Shown here in pieces: positions 24,166 through 32,596 of a DNA stretch of 35,930 bases. The stretch is from Alphaproteobacteria bacterium (GTDB lineage Bacteria; Pseudomonadota; Alphaproteobacteria; UBA7985; JAUIBT01). A model generated the notes under the pieces. It saw nothing but the letters and a program-made list of their open reading frames with translations. It ran no database searches and had not been told where the DNA came from. How positions within the stretch are numbered: the first letter of the stretch is position 1; each line of letters opens with the position of its first letter. A program made the position numbers and the translations under genes. Location: assembly GCA_030428565.1 (NCBI GenBank), contig JAUIDR010000035.1, forward strand, positions 1 to 35,930, written 5' to 3'.

Positions 24166-25099
24166 ATGAGCGACAAACCTGTCATTGGCTTCATCGGCCT
24201 AGGCTTCATGGGCCACGGCATGGCCAAGAATATCCGCCAAAACGGCTATGAACTTTGGGTCCGCGGGCGCAAGAACCGCCAGCCAATCGACAGCCTGGTT
24301 TCGATGGGCGCGCAAGAAGCCAGCAGCCCCAAGCAGATGGCCGAAGTCTGCGATATTATCCATATCTGCCTTTCCAACAGCCCGCAGGTCGAAGCAGTTA
24401 TGCGGGCCGAAGACGGCATCTTAGCAGGCGCGCGCTCTGGCTTGATTGTCGTGGATACCTCGACCGCCGATCCTGGCTCGACCGAGGCCCTGGCTGCTGA
24501 ATTGGCGGCCAAGGGCGGCCATTTGGTCGATGCGCCTTTGGGCGGTACACCGGTCCAGGCAGAAGCAGGTGAGCTGGGCGCCATGGTGGGTTGCGCGCCA
24601 GAAATATTGGAACAAGTTCGCCCCGTGATTGATTGCTGGGCCGGCAGCATCACCCACATTGGCCCGATCGGCAGCGGCCACAAAAATTAAGCTGCTGATG
24701 AATTTTATCAGTATGTCCTACGGTGCCTTGTTCTCCGAAGCGGTGGTGTTGGGCGCCAAGGTCGGAATTTCCCCTCAGACCATCCGCCAGGTCATCTCAC
24801 CCAGTCGCATGGGCTGCGGCTTCTTCGAGACCTTTATGGGCTATGTGGTGGATCGCAACCGCGACTCCCACAAATTCTCGATCGCCAATGCCGCCAAAGA
24901 TATCCGCTATCTTAACAATATGGCCGACCAGGCCGAGGTCATGGGTGTCATGGCAAGCGCAGCCAAGCACTACTACACCCACGCAGAGGCGACCGGCCAC
25001 GCACAGGACTATGTGCCTATGTTAAGTGACTTGGTCGGCGCTTTGAACGGCATCGACATGGCTCAAGCCGTACGCGATGGCGAACAAGGCAAAGACTAG
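24166..25099 (+). pseudogene. frameshifted NAD(P)-binding 3-hydroxyisobutyrate-dehydrogenase-family gene
   Basis: Two overlapping frames encode the two halves of one beta-hydroxyacid dehydrogenase. The first (24166-24690) has MSDKPVIGFIGLGFMGHGMAKNI, a Rossmann fold with GxGxMG, VDTSTADPGSTEAL and DAPLGGTP, and ends at a TAA just after GSGHKN. The second, plus one frame, continues with KLLMNFISMSYGALFSEAV and the helical domain to 25099. Removing one A from AAAAA at 24682-24686 joins them as GSGHKIKLLMN, restoring the family motif GxGxxxKxxxN with the catalytic Lys at 24689-24691. A good ribosome binding site, AAGGA, precedes the ATG at 24166. The other family motifs look intact, so this is a recent mutation, a sequencing error, or slippage. 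If repaired the protein has about 310 residues. Confidence 0.85.
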
Positions 25100-25196
25100 C
25101 TATCGTCAAGCCTGCGCGCCTGCCTCTTGAGCGCTTGCCCCTTGCGCGCAGTGAGCTTAAATTATCGCCGCCTCACTAGAAAAGAATAGCAGCCCC

Positions 25197-26606
25197 ATGT
25201 CTCAGTCTCCGCTTGATTCCTTTCGTGCCAGCAACTTGACATCGGCGGTCAGCCAAGAGCTGACCCAAGCCCTTGGCAACAAGATCAGCTTTGCCATGGG
25301 CGCGCGCGAACAGGCGGCTCAAACGGTAACACACCACCAACCGCAATTGCCGGATGCGGTCGTTTTTGCCCAAAATCAAGAAGACGTGCAGACCCTCGTT
25401 CGCCTCTGCAATCAACACAAGGTGCCCGTCGTTGCCCGCGCTCAAGGCTCTAGCTTGGAGGGACACACCACCGCGTTACAAGGCGGGGTCTGCCTCGATC
25501 TCAACGCCATGAATACCATTTTGGAGGTCAATCAAGGCGACCTAGACTGCCGGGTCCAAACCGGGGTCACGCGCAAGCAGCTCAACGAGCATTTGCGCGA
25601 TACCGGCTTGTTCTTCCCGATCGACCCCGGCGCCGATGCTTCGATTGGCGGTATGGCCGCGACCCGAGCCTCTGGAACCAACGCCGTGCGCTATGGGACA
25701 ATGCGTGAGAACGTGTTGGGGCTGAGCGTCGTCATGGCTGACGGCTCGCTGATGAAGTGTGGCACCCGCGCACGCAAATCCTCCGCAGGCTATGACCTGA
25801 CCCGATTGATGGTCGGCTCTGAGGGAACGCTGGGCATCATCACTGAAGTGCAATTGCGTCTCTACGGCATTCCCGAAGCAACTTCAGCAGCAATTTGCGC
25901 GTTTGAGACGACGCAGGGCGCGGTAGAAGCCGTGCAGCTCATCATGCAAATGGGAATTCCCGTTGCGCGCTGTGAGTTCTTGGACGCCGTACAAATCAAA
26001 GCAGTTAATGCCTACTCGAAAACCAATTACCCAGAAGAACCGCACCTGTTCTTCGAGTTCCACGGAACCGACGCTGGAGTGGCCGAGCAAGCAACCATGG
26101 CGGGTGAGATTTGCGCCGATTTTGGCGGCAAAGGCTTCCAGTGGACCAGCGACACTGAAAACCGCAACAAACTGTGGCAGGCGCGCCACGACGCCTACTG
26201 GGCCTCCTTGGCACTACGCCCCGGCTGCAAGGGCTTGCCGACCGACATTTGTGTGCCCATTTCGCGCCTCTCAGAGAGTTTGCTGGCAACCCGTGCCGCT
26301 GTTGAGGCCTCAGGACTGACCGCGACCATGGTCGGCCATGTGGGTGACGGCAACTATCACCTGTTGATTTTGCTGGATGAAAACAGCCCCGAAGAATGGC
26401 ATGCAGCAGAAAAGCTCAACGCGCAGATGGTAGAAAAAGCCATCGCGATGGGCGGAACCTGCACCGGCGAGCATGGCGTTGGCACCGGTAAAAAGAAATA
26501 CCTGCCATTGGAAATGCCATCGGCGCTGCCGACTATGGCCTCTATCAAGCGCGCACTGGACCCCAACAACATCCTCAATCCCGGCAAGATCTTCGATTTA
26601 GACTAG
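25197..26606 (+). CDS. FAD-binding D-lactate dehydrogenase/GlcD-type oxidoreductase
   Basis: This is a 469-residue flavoprotein of the vanillyl-alcohol-oxidase fold. The FAD-binding half has PVVARAQGSSLEGHTTALQGG, DPGADASIGGMAATRASGTNAVRYGTMRENVLGL and GYDLTRLMVGSEGTLGIITEV. The substrate half has HVGDGNYHLLILL, the GGTCTGEHGVGTGKKKYL active-site loop and the terminal DPNNILNPGKIFD. It is most like mitochondrial/bacterial D-lactate dehydrogenase (cytochrome or quinone linked), but glycolate or other D-2-hydroxyacids are possible. There is no signal peptide. It is a paralogue of the gene at 33977-35389. A 17-bp minisatellite begins 14 bp after its stop. Confidence 0.9.
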   Translation: MSQSPLDSFRASNLTSAVSQELTQALGNKISFAMGAREQAAQTVTHHQPQLPDAVVFAQNQEDVQTLVRLCNQHKVPVVARAQGSSLEGHTTALQGGVCLDLNAMNTILEVNQGDLDCRVQTGVTRKQLNEHLRDTGLFFPIDPGADASIGGMAATRASGTNAVRYGTMRENVLGLSVVMADGSLMKCGTRARKSSAGYDLTRLMVGSEGTLGIITEVQLRLYGIPEATSAAICAFETTQGAVEAVQLIMQMGIPVARCEFLDAVQIKAVNAYSKTNYPEEPHLFFEFHGTDAGVAEQATMAGEICADFGGKGFQWTSDTENRNKLWQARHDAYWASLALRPGCKGLPTDICVPISRLSESLLATRAAVEASGLTATMVGHVGDGNYHLLILLDENSPEEWHAAEKLNAQMVEKAIAMGGTCTGEHGVGTGKKKYLPLEMPSALPTMASIKRALDPNNILNPGKIFDLD

Positions 26607-26620
26607 CTTTGTTTTTTAGA

Positions 26621-26714
26621 GTTTACGGGTTTTCAGGGTTTACGGGTTTTCAGGGTTTACGGGTTTTCAGGGCTTGCGGGTTTTCAGGGCTTGCGGGTTT
26701 TCAGGGCTTGTGGG
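26621..26714. repeat. 17-bp minisatellite, five and a half tandem units
   Basis: Three identical units of GTTTACGGGTTTTCAGG (26621-26671) are followed by two of GCTTGCGGGTTTTCAGG (26672-26705) and a partial sixth. The array fills the convergent gap between the flavoprotein gene and the DMT exporter and reaches into the last codons of the exporter: its TGA stop (26701-26703) is the TCA of a repeat unit. There are no spacers, so it is not a CRISPR. Confidence 0.92.
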
Positions 26715-27678
26715 CCGATTTTCGGGTGAACAAGCGCCCGTCGAGCGCGGCCAGACCGCTCAAGATCAGCGCAAAGCCCAGCATGTGCCAACCCGTTAGG
26801 CGCTCGTGCAGGAAGACGAACCCCAGCACAATCGCCCAGCCTGGCACCAAGAATGTCACCAGCGATGCGTTGGTCGCGCCTGCGCGCCCCAAAATAAAAA
26901 AGTAGAGTAAGTAGGCAAAAGCGGTGGCCACCGTCGCTAAGACCAAGATCGCCAGCCATACCGGCGGCCGAGCTAAAAAACTGCCCCAATCAAACAGCCA
27001 GGGCGGCTCCATAAAGGCGACCAACAGGCTCATGATGAGGCAAGAGCTGGTGAGCTGGCCGAGCGCCAGACTGAATGGCCGTAAACCCATGCGCCGGAAG
27101 CGACGCGCAAACACCGCCGCGCAGGCATATGAAGTGGCCGCGCCCAAAAAGGCCGCCTGCGAGAGCAAATCGCGTCCCAGGCCCTGCAGTGCCTGCGGCC
27201 CCACCAGCGCAACAACGCCCGCCAGGCCCAACAGCAGCCCTAGCAACTTAAGGCGCGAAAAGCGCTCGTCGTCCAAGAACAGAGCCGCGACCAAGACCGT
27301 GAACAAAGGAGTGGTAGCGTTGAAGATCGACGCCAGCCCCGAGGCAACGCTGACTTGCCCCCAAAAGATCAACAAAAAAGGCACCACGTTGTTGATCAAA
27401 CCCATCAGCGCCAGCGCCCGCCAGGCTCTGAGGCCACGTGGGATTGGCAAGCCAAAGACCAAGGCCACCGCCCAGAGCGTCAACGCTGCCAGGCTAACCC
27501 GCATCCAGACCAGAATGAGCGGCGACACCGCTTGCAGGGCAACCGCGCCCATGAAGAAAGACGCGCCCCAAATCAATGACAGAGCCAGCAACGCTGCCAA
27601 CACCAGCGGCGACATGCGCGCCGATATTGACGCGTTGGAAGGCGGTCCCATTTTGGCAGCGGTTACGGCTTCTGACAT
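26701..27678 (-). CDS. EamA/DMT-family transporter
   Basis: The product has 325 residues and about ten hydrophobic helices arranged as two EamA repeats. The first begins LVLAALLALSLIWGASFFMGAVAL and the second LLSQAAFLGAATSYACAAVFARRF. The conserved features SIFNATTPLFTVLVAALFLDDE and ASLVTFLVPGWAIVLGFVFLHERL are the typical helix ends of each repeat. Such proteins export amino acids or other metabolites across the inner membrane; the substrate is unknown. The 3' end lies inside the 17-bp minisatellite, so the last residues (KSAHKP) may vary between strains. The ATG at 27678 has no strong ribosome binding site. Confidence 0.92.
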   Translation of the reverse strand: MSEAVTAAKMGPPSNASISARMSPLVLAALLALSLIWGASFFMGAVALQAVSPLILVWMRVSLAALTLWAVALVFGLPIPRGLRAWRALALMGLINNVVPFLLIFWGQVSVASGLASIFNATTPLFTVLVAALFLDDERFSRLKLLGLLLGLAGVVALVGPQALQGLGRDLLSQAAFLGAATSYACAAVFARRFRRMGLRPFSLALGQLTSSCLIMSLLVAFMEPPWLFDWGSFLARPPVWLAILVLATVATAFAYLLYFFILGRAGATNASLVTFLVPGWAIVLGFVFLHERLTGWHMLGFALILSGLAALDGRLFTRKSAHKP

Positions 27679-27700
27679 GGTGAAGGTCTCTTTTTTTTAG

Positions 27701-27736
27701 GGCCAATAACACGGCCAATAACACGGCCAACAAAAC
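27701..27736. repeat. 12-bp tandem repeat, three units
   Basis: GGCCAATAACAC occurs twice in a row (27701-27724) and is followed by the variant GGCCAACAAAAC (27725-27736). It lies in the divergent promoter region between the DMT exporter and methylmalonyl-CoA mutase. The 12-bp spacing would place sites just over one helical turn apart. Confidence 0.75.
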
Positions 27737-27971
27737 GGCTAGTGCGATGGCGAGCCAAACTCGCACAGCCGACAAGACGGGTCTATCCGAAGTCTGCAAC
27801 CAAAACGCCGCCGCTAGGCTTTTACTGTCTTCACATTCCCTGCGCCCCGCGCTCGCAGATTGCTAGGTTTTGCCCGCGAGCCTTGCTAAGCTCCGCAATG
27901 AAGATTGAACCAGTACGTCGCGTCTACCAAGCCCAAAGATGCGCGCATTTAAAAAATCAGGGAGCCCGCCA

Positions 27972-29993
27972 ATGACCCTTTATACCGCTGACGACATCCA
28001 AGGTCTGCCGCACTTGGGCAGCCAGCCGGGCGAAGCGCCCTTCGTGCGTGGCCCCTATGCCACCATGTACACCCAGCGCCCTTGGACCATCCGTCAGTAT
28101 GCGGGCTTTTCTACAGCCGAGAAATCGAACGCCTTTTATAAGCAGGCACTAAAGGGCGGCCAAAAGGGACTGTCCGTGGCCTTCGATTTGGCGACCCACC
28201 GCGGCTATGACAGCGACCACCCGCGCGTTGAAGGCGATGTCGGCAAGGCCGGCGTGGCCATTGATAGCGTCGAGGACATGAAGCGCTTGTTCGACGGCAT
28301 CGCGCTGAAAGATGTCTCGGTCTCCATGACCATGAACGGTGCCGTGCTGCCGATCTTGGCCTCTTACATCGTCACCGGGCTCGAGCAGGGCGCAACGCTG
28401 GAGCAGCTCTCTGGCACCATCCAAAATGACATTCTTAAAGAATTCATGGTGCGCAATACCTACATCTATCCGCCCGAGCCCTCCATGAGGGTCGTCTCGG
28501 ACATTATCGGCTACACCGCTGATAATATGCCGAAATTCAACTCGATCTCGATCTCGGGCTACCACATGCAGGAAGCCGGCGCGACGCTGGAACAAGAGCT
28601 GGCCTTTACCCTGGCTGATGGCCGCGAATACGTGCGCGCCGCCATCGCGCGCGGCCTCGACGTGGACAAATTCGCCCCACGGCTATCTTTCTTCTTCTGC
28701 ATTGGCATGAACTTCTTTGCTGAGGCCGCTAAGCTGCGCGCCGCGCGCTTGCTCTGGTCGCGCATCATGGCCGAGTTCGAGCCCAAGAACCCCAAGTCGT
28801 TGATGCTGCGTACCCACTGCCAGACCTCAGGCGTCTCGTTGCAAGAACAAGACCCTTATAACAACATCGTGCGCACGGCCTTTGAGGCCATGTCGGCGGT
28901 GTTGGGCGGCACTCAATCGCTGCACACCAACTCCTTCGACGAGGCGATCGCGCTGCCGACCGAGTTCTCCAGCCGTATCGCGCGCAACACCCAGCTTATC
29001 TTGGCGCACGAGACCCAAGTCACCGATGTCGTCGACCCGCTGGCGGGCTCCTATTACGTCGAACGCATGACCCACGACATGGCCGAAGCCGCTTGGAAGC
29101 TGATGGAAGAAGTCGAGGCTATGGGCGGCATGACCAAGGCCAACGAAGCAGGCTGGCCAAAGAGCCAGATCGAGCGCGCTGCCATCACCCGCCAAGCCAA
29201 GATCGACAGCGGCGAGACCGTCATCGTGGGCGTCAACCGCTATGAGCGCGATGAAAGCGACCCCGTTGAAGTTCTGGACATCGATAACCGCGCCGTGCGT
29301 CAGGCCCAGGTCGAGCGCCTGCAAGCCCTGCGCGCGAGCCGCAAACAGGCCGACGTCGACGCGGCGCTAGCCCGTCTGCAAGAAGCCGCGCGCGGCGACG
29401 GTAATCTGTTGGCCGCCAGCGTTGAAGCCATGCAGGCGCGTGCAAGCGTCGGCGAAGTCTCTGACGCCCTGCGCGAAGTCTTTGATGAACACCAAGGCTC
29501 GCCCGCCATTGTCCGCGGCGTCTATGGCGAAGCCCTAGGCGACGAACCTCGCTTCACCAACCTGACCGAGCGCCTGGCCAAGACCGCAAAGAAGCCCTTG
29601 GTCTACATGGCCAAGCTGGGCCAAGACGGCCACGACCGTGGCGCGCGCGTGGTCGCCTCGGCCTTCCTGGACTTTGGTTACGAAGTAGAGACCTCGGAGC
29701 TGTTTCAGACCCCGCGCGAGGCGGCTGAACAAGCTGTGGCAGCGGGCGCCGATGTCGTAGGCGTCTCGTCGTTGGCGGCGGGCCACAAGACCCTGCTGCC
29801 CGAGTTGATCGCGGCGCTAAACGACCTGGGCAAGGGTGACATTCCGGTCATTTGTGGCGGTGTCATTCCTGAGCAGGACTACGCCTTTTTGCGCGAAGCG
29901 GGTGTGGCCGCCATTTTCGGCCCTGGCACGAACTTGATGGATGCGGGCGCCAAGGTCATGGACATTCTGGAAGGCCGCCTGCCCAACCGTTAG
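27972..29993 (+). CDS. scpA: methylmalonyl-CoA mutase (adenosylcobalamin-dependent)
   Basis: The enzyme interconverts (R)-methylmalonyl-CoA and succinyl-CoA, ending propionate, odd-chain and Val/Ile catabolism. The 673-residue single-chain enzyme has the substrate barrel with [53 protein letters not shown] and [15 protein letters not shown], then a linker and the C-terminal B12 domain with the base-off motif DGHDRG (His554), [11 protein letters not shown] and ICGGVIP. The first 20 residues are shorter than in many homologues (about 710). AGGGAG precedes the chosen ATG at 27972. Ethylmalonyl-CoA mutase is a relative but the sequence fits methylmalonyl-CoA mutase better. The cofactor-making PduO-type enzyme is also in the window; no meaB or epimerase is seen. 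Confidence 0.94.
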   Translation: MTLYTADDIQGLPHLGSQPGEAPFVRGPYATMYTQRPWTIRQYAGFSTAEKSNAFYKQALKGGQKGLSVAFDLATHRGYDSDHPRVEGDVGKAGVAIDSVEDMKRLFDGIALKDVSVSMTMNGAVLPILASYIVTGLEQGATLEQLSGTIQNDILKEFMVRNTYIYPPEPSMRVVSDIIGYTADNMPKFNSISISGYHMQEAGATLEQELAFTLADGREYVRAAIARGLDVDKFAPRLSFFFCIGMNFFAEAAKLRAARLLWSRIMAEFEPKNPKSLMLRTHCQTSGVSLQEQDPYNNIVRTAFEAMSAVLGGTQSLHTNSFDEAIALPTEFSSRIARNTQLILAHETQVTDVVDPLAGSYYVERMTHDMAEAAWKLMEEVEAMGGMTKANEAGWPKSQIERAAITRQAKIDSGETVIVGVNRYERDESDPVEVLDIDNRAVRQAQVERLQALRASRKQADVDAALARLQEAARGDGNLLAASVEAMQARASVGEVSDALREVFDEHQGSPAIVRGVYGEALGDEPRFTNLTERLAKTAKKPLVYMAKLGQDGHDRGARVVASAFLDFGYEVETSELFQTPREAAEQAVAAGADVVGVSSLAAGHKTLLPELIAALNDLGKGDIPVICGGVIPEQDYAFLREAGVAAIFGPGTNLMDAGAKVMDILEGRLPNR

Positions 29994-30096
29994 AGCTGGA
30001 TGCCGAGCTTGGATCTTTGCCAAGCGGTGGCTCTAACCCCAACTCACCTGCCCCTCACAGCCTTCCCCTCACAGCCTGGCAAACGAAAGGCTCCCC

Positions 30097-30852
30097 ATGT
30101 CCGACATTCTGGTTCAGCGCAGCGGCGCAACCGGCATCTTGACCATCAATCGTCCCGATAAGCTCAACGCGCTATCAGGCACGGCGGCGGATGCATTGGC
30201 AGCCGCCCTCGATGAGTTGCAGAACGATGAGGCGCTGCGGGTCATCATCTTGACCGGCAATGGGCGCGCCTTTTCCTCCGGCTTTGATTTGAGCCTTGAG
30301 GATGGCAGCAGCGGGGTGCCGGACTTGGCCGCCGTGCTGCACGACCATTTCAACCCATTGGTCCTGGCCATGCGCGCCTGTCCCAAACCCATTATCGCCG
30401 CCGTCAATGGCGTGGCCGCTGGTGCGGGCGTTGGCCTGGTCTTGGCCGCCGACGTCGTACTGATGGCCGAAGGTGCGACGCTCAACCAGCCCTTTGCCAA
30501 CATTGGACTGGTGCCAGCGGCGGGCAACTCCTGGTTCTTGACGCAAGCGCTTGGCCGCCACCGCGCTGGCCAGCTCATGATGACCGGCGGCAAGATCAGC
30601 GCCGAGCAAGCCATCGCCTGGGGACTGTCCAGCCAGACCAGCCCCAGCACGGCGGTTTTGCAAGACGCCTTGAAACTGGCTGAAACTATGGCCTCAAAAT
30701 CAGAGACCTCTTTGCGCTTGTCAAAGGCCCTGTTGAGCGCTGCCGACGAGGCCGCTTTGCGGGCACAGTTGGAACGCGAGACCGGTGCCCAAGCTGAAGC
30801 GGGTGCCTCGCCTGAGTGGCTAGCTGCGACCGAAAAGTTCCGCCGCTCTTAA
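30097..30852 (+). CDS. enoyl-CoA hydratase/isomerase-family (crotonase) protein lacking canonical glutamates
   Basis: This 251-residue cytoplasmic crotonase has the N-terminal GILTINRPDKLNALS, the oxyanion-hole loops GRAFSSGFDLS and NGVAAGAGVGLVLAADVVLM, and the C-terminal SAEQAIAWGLSS. In rat mitochondrial enoyl-CoA hydratase, Glu144 and Glu164 do the chemistry; the aligned positions here are Gly (GAGVGL) and Phe (LNQPFANIGLVP). The overall shape resembles PaaG-type isomerases, but the Asp those use after IGLVP is Ala (IGLVPAAGNSW). It is therefore a CoA-ester binding crotonase whose reaction I cannot assign. It lies about 100 bp downstream of the mutase, with a hairpin and a small direct repeat (CCCCTCACAGCCTT) between, possibly in the same transcript. 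Confidence 0.88.
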   Translation: MSDILVQRSGATGILTINRPDKLNALSGTAADALAAALDELQNDEALRVIILTGNGRAFSSGFDLSLEDGSSGVPDLAAVLHDHFNPLVLAMRACPKPIIAAVNGVAAGAGVGLVLAADVVLMAEGATLNQPFANIGLVPAAGNSWFLTQALGRHRAGQLMMTGGKISAEQAIAWGLSSQTSPSTAVLQDALKLAETMASKSETSLRLSKALLSAADEAALRAQLERETGAQAEAGASPEWLAATEKFRRS

Positions 30853-30877
30853 GGGGACCAAAGCCCAATCAATTAGA

Positions 30878-31108
30878 TCAATTGCACCGGCAATTTTGCG
30901 GCATACCAACTGGAAGGCGTATCAAACGAGGTTCGATGAACGAAGCATGAGCCCGACTGCAACCGCAGTTTCCGTCGAGGGCGAACTCATAGCGCTTACC
31001 CGCTCTTTGCAAGCCATGCAAAAATCGCAAGAATTGGAACACTGCAATTGACGCGAGTCCCCAGCGCCCTAGATAAACGATCAAAATCGAGATCACGACC
31101 AGCCACAT
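30878..31108 (-). CDS. possible small membrane protein
   Basis: This 76-residue frame begins MWLVVISILIVYLGRWGLASIAVFQFL, a good membrane helix, followed by a basic/Cys-containing tail. The ATG at 31108 is preceded by GGTGAG at 8-base spacing. It lies 71 bp downstream of the interrupted minus-strand frame at 31180-31776 and on the same strand. I recognise no family. It may be a real small gene or chance. Confidence 0.35.
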   Translation of the reverse strand: MWLVVISILIVYLGRWGLASIAVFQFLRFLHGLQRAGKRYEFALDGNCGCSRAHASFIEPRLIRLPVGMPQNCRCN

Positions 31109-31179
31109 TGATCAATCTCACCTGCGTTAAGTGCCATCTTCTGGCAATGCATTCATTTCGGCGAATCGAAAATGCGCCC

Positions 31180-31776
31180 TCAATTGTCTGAGGCGCTGAT
31201 ACCCAGGTATCCTCCATAAGCACCGCCTAGCAAACCACCGACACCGGCACAACCAGTGGTTGTCACCGGCTCCGGCGAAGCCGATCCTATGGCTGCACCA
31301 CGCCCAGCGCCTACCCAACTTCCGTCTCACGCTCCCCCGATTGCATCGAGTCTACACTTACTAAAGCGCTTGTGGTTATACCTTCCCGACAAATCCTCCA
31401 CCTTGCCCGCAAACGCTTTCCACAAATTTGCCGCCCGATTGCTACCGATAGGAGCCCAATATTTGGTTTGGTTTGAGGGATAGGCCGTTGCCGGTGTTGG
31501 ACCAGCTTCTGGATAACCAGGGCCGCGCCTTGTGTAGCCTAACGGAAAGCTTTGGCGCCCAGAGGGCCAAGGATCTTTTTTGCCAGATAGTTGAACGATT
31601 GCCATTGCTAGGGTGTTAGAACGCCAAGGGTGCGGCCTGTTCGATTGGCCCGGCTTCAAAGCCAAGATTTTCTCAAAAGCCGCAGCGCTGACCGACTTGC
31701 GGCGCAGACTATAGGTTGTTGGGGTTCCAGCGAATGGCTGGTTGATCGTATAAGGCACGGGTTTTCCCCTATACAA
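31180..31776 (-). pseudogene. interrupted frame of an unrecognised gene with glycine-rich C-terminus
   Basis: A 149-codon frame (31327-31776) ends at a TGA and then continues in the same frame for 48 more codons to a second stop at 31180-31182. The part after the stop is strikingly non-random: GAGRGAAIGSASPEP, TTTGCAGVGGLLGGAYGGYLG, a glycine-zipper-like segment that could insert in a membrane. The part before it has TINQPFAGTPTTYSLRRKS and KYWAPIGSNRAANLWKAFAGK. A single change (for example TGG to TGA) would explain the interruption. The frame opens with a TTG and its true start may be lost. I cannot name a family. Confidence 0.4.
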
Positions 31777-31973
31777 TGTTCATTTTATGTCCTGTGATAC
31801 TCACTTGATAAATGCAAGATAATTTTTTACCGATTTTACTAGTTAGCTGCTCGGCTGCTTGGTTGAACGGTTTGCTGTCGGCTGGAAATTTCGTTCTTGT
31901 TTTGATCTGGCAAGAAGCAACCGGAGGGCGCTGCGGCCTCACACGTAACTCCAACCACGCCGGTGTTCGGCAG

Positions 31974-32573
31974 TCAGTCGTTCGCGACCCAATAATCGCC
32001 CAAAGCTTCTTGGGCAGGCTCCAGCGCACCCTCGACCAACAGGCGAACACCGCTCGCGTCATAATCGCGCTCAAGTACGGCAAGGCCTAGGCTCTCGACC
32101 AGGCGTTCCAGCTCGGACTGGCGATCAAAGCCAGCCGACAGCCAGCGTTGTCCAATCTTTTGCCAGACCTTCAGCGCGCCTTGCTGCTCGGCCTGGCTAA
32201 TCGCCGCGTTGGCGGCCCCGGCATAGGCGCGTGCCAGGCCGCCGGTGCCCAACTTGGTGCCACCAAAATAGCGAACGGTAATCAGGCCGACATCCACCAG
32301 GCCCGCCCCCATCAGCGTGCGCAGGCTCGGCATGCCGCTGGTTCCACCCGGCTCGCCGTCGTCTTTAGCGCCTTCATCAATACGGCCGTCATCCAGCATG
32401 CGCCGAAAGGCCGTGACGTGGTGCGCTGCCTTGGGGTGCTGGGCGCGCAATTCGGCCAAGCGCTCTTCGAAAACGCCAACCGGCACCAGGTGAGCCAGAA
32501 AGATCGATTTCTTCTCTTCCAGCTCACCCACCACCTCGCGCTTTATGAAGCGAAGGTTCGTGCCGTCTGCCAT
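31974..32573 (-). CDS. IMPACT/YigZ-family protein
   Basis: This 199-residue protein has the UPF0029/YigZ signature: VVGELEEKKSIFLAHLVPV, HPKAAHHVTAFR, DDGEPGGTSGMPSLRTLMGAGLVDVGLITVRYFGGTKLGTGGLARAYAGA, then a small C-terminal domain. Bacterial YigZ is thought to bind nucleic acids or nucleotides; the eukaryotic relative IMPACT regulates GCN2. The biochemical role in bacteria is unsettled. It begins 23 bp after the stop of the M24-family hydrolase gene, so the two are probably cotranscribed, though their link is unclear. Confidence 0.92.
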   Translation of the reverse strand: MADGTNLRFIKREVVGELEEKKSIFLAHLVPVGVFEERLAELRAQHPKAAHHVTAFRRMLDDGRIDEGAKDDGEPGGTSGMPSLRTLMGAGLVDVGLITVRYFGGTKLGTGGLARAYAGAANAAISQAEQQGALKVWQKIGQRWLSAGFDRQSELERLVESLGLAVLERDYDASGVRLLVEGALEPAQEALGDYWVAND

Positions 32574-32596
32574 ATCAGCGAAGCTCCTCTGCCAAC

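Noticed and set aside
26621-26714. CRISPR array
   Set aside because: The 17-bp units are directly adjacent with no spacers, so it is a minisatellite.
27679-27971. Cobalamin riboswitch upstream of methylmalonyl-CoA mutase
   Set aside because: No B12-box-like sequence or extended pairing was found; the only structure is a short 12-bp tandem repeat.
31812-32090. 92-codon plus-strand frame with a hydrophobic start
   Set aside because: Its second half is antisense to the YigZ-family gene and it has no ribosome binding site; probably chance.
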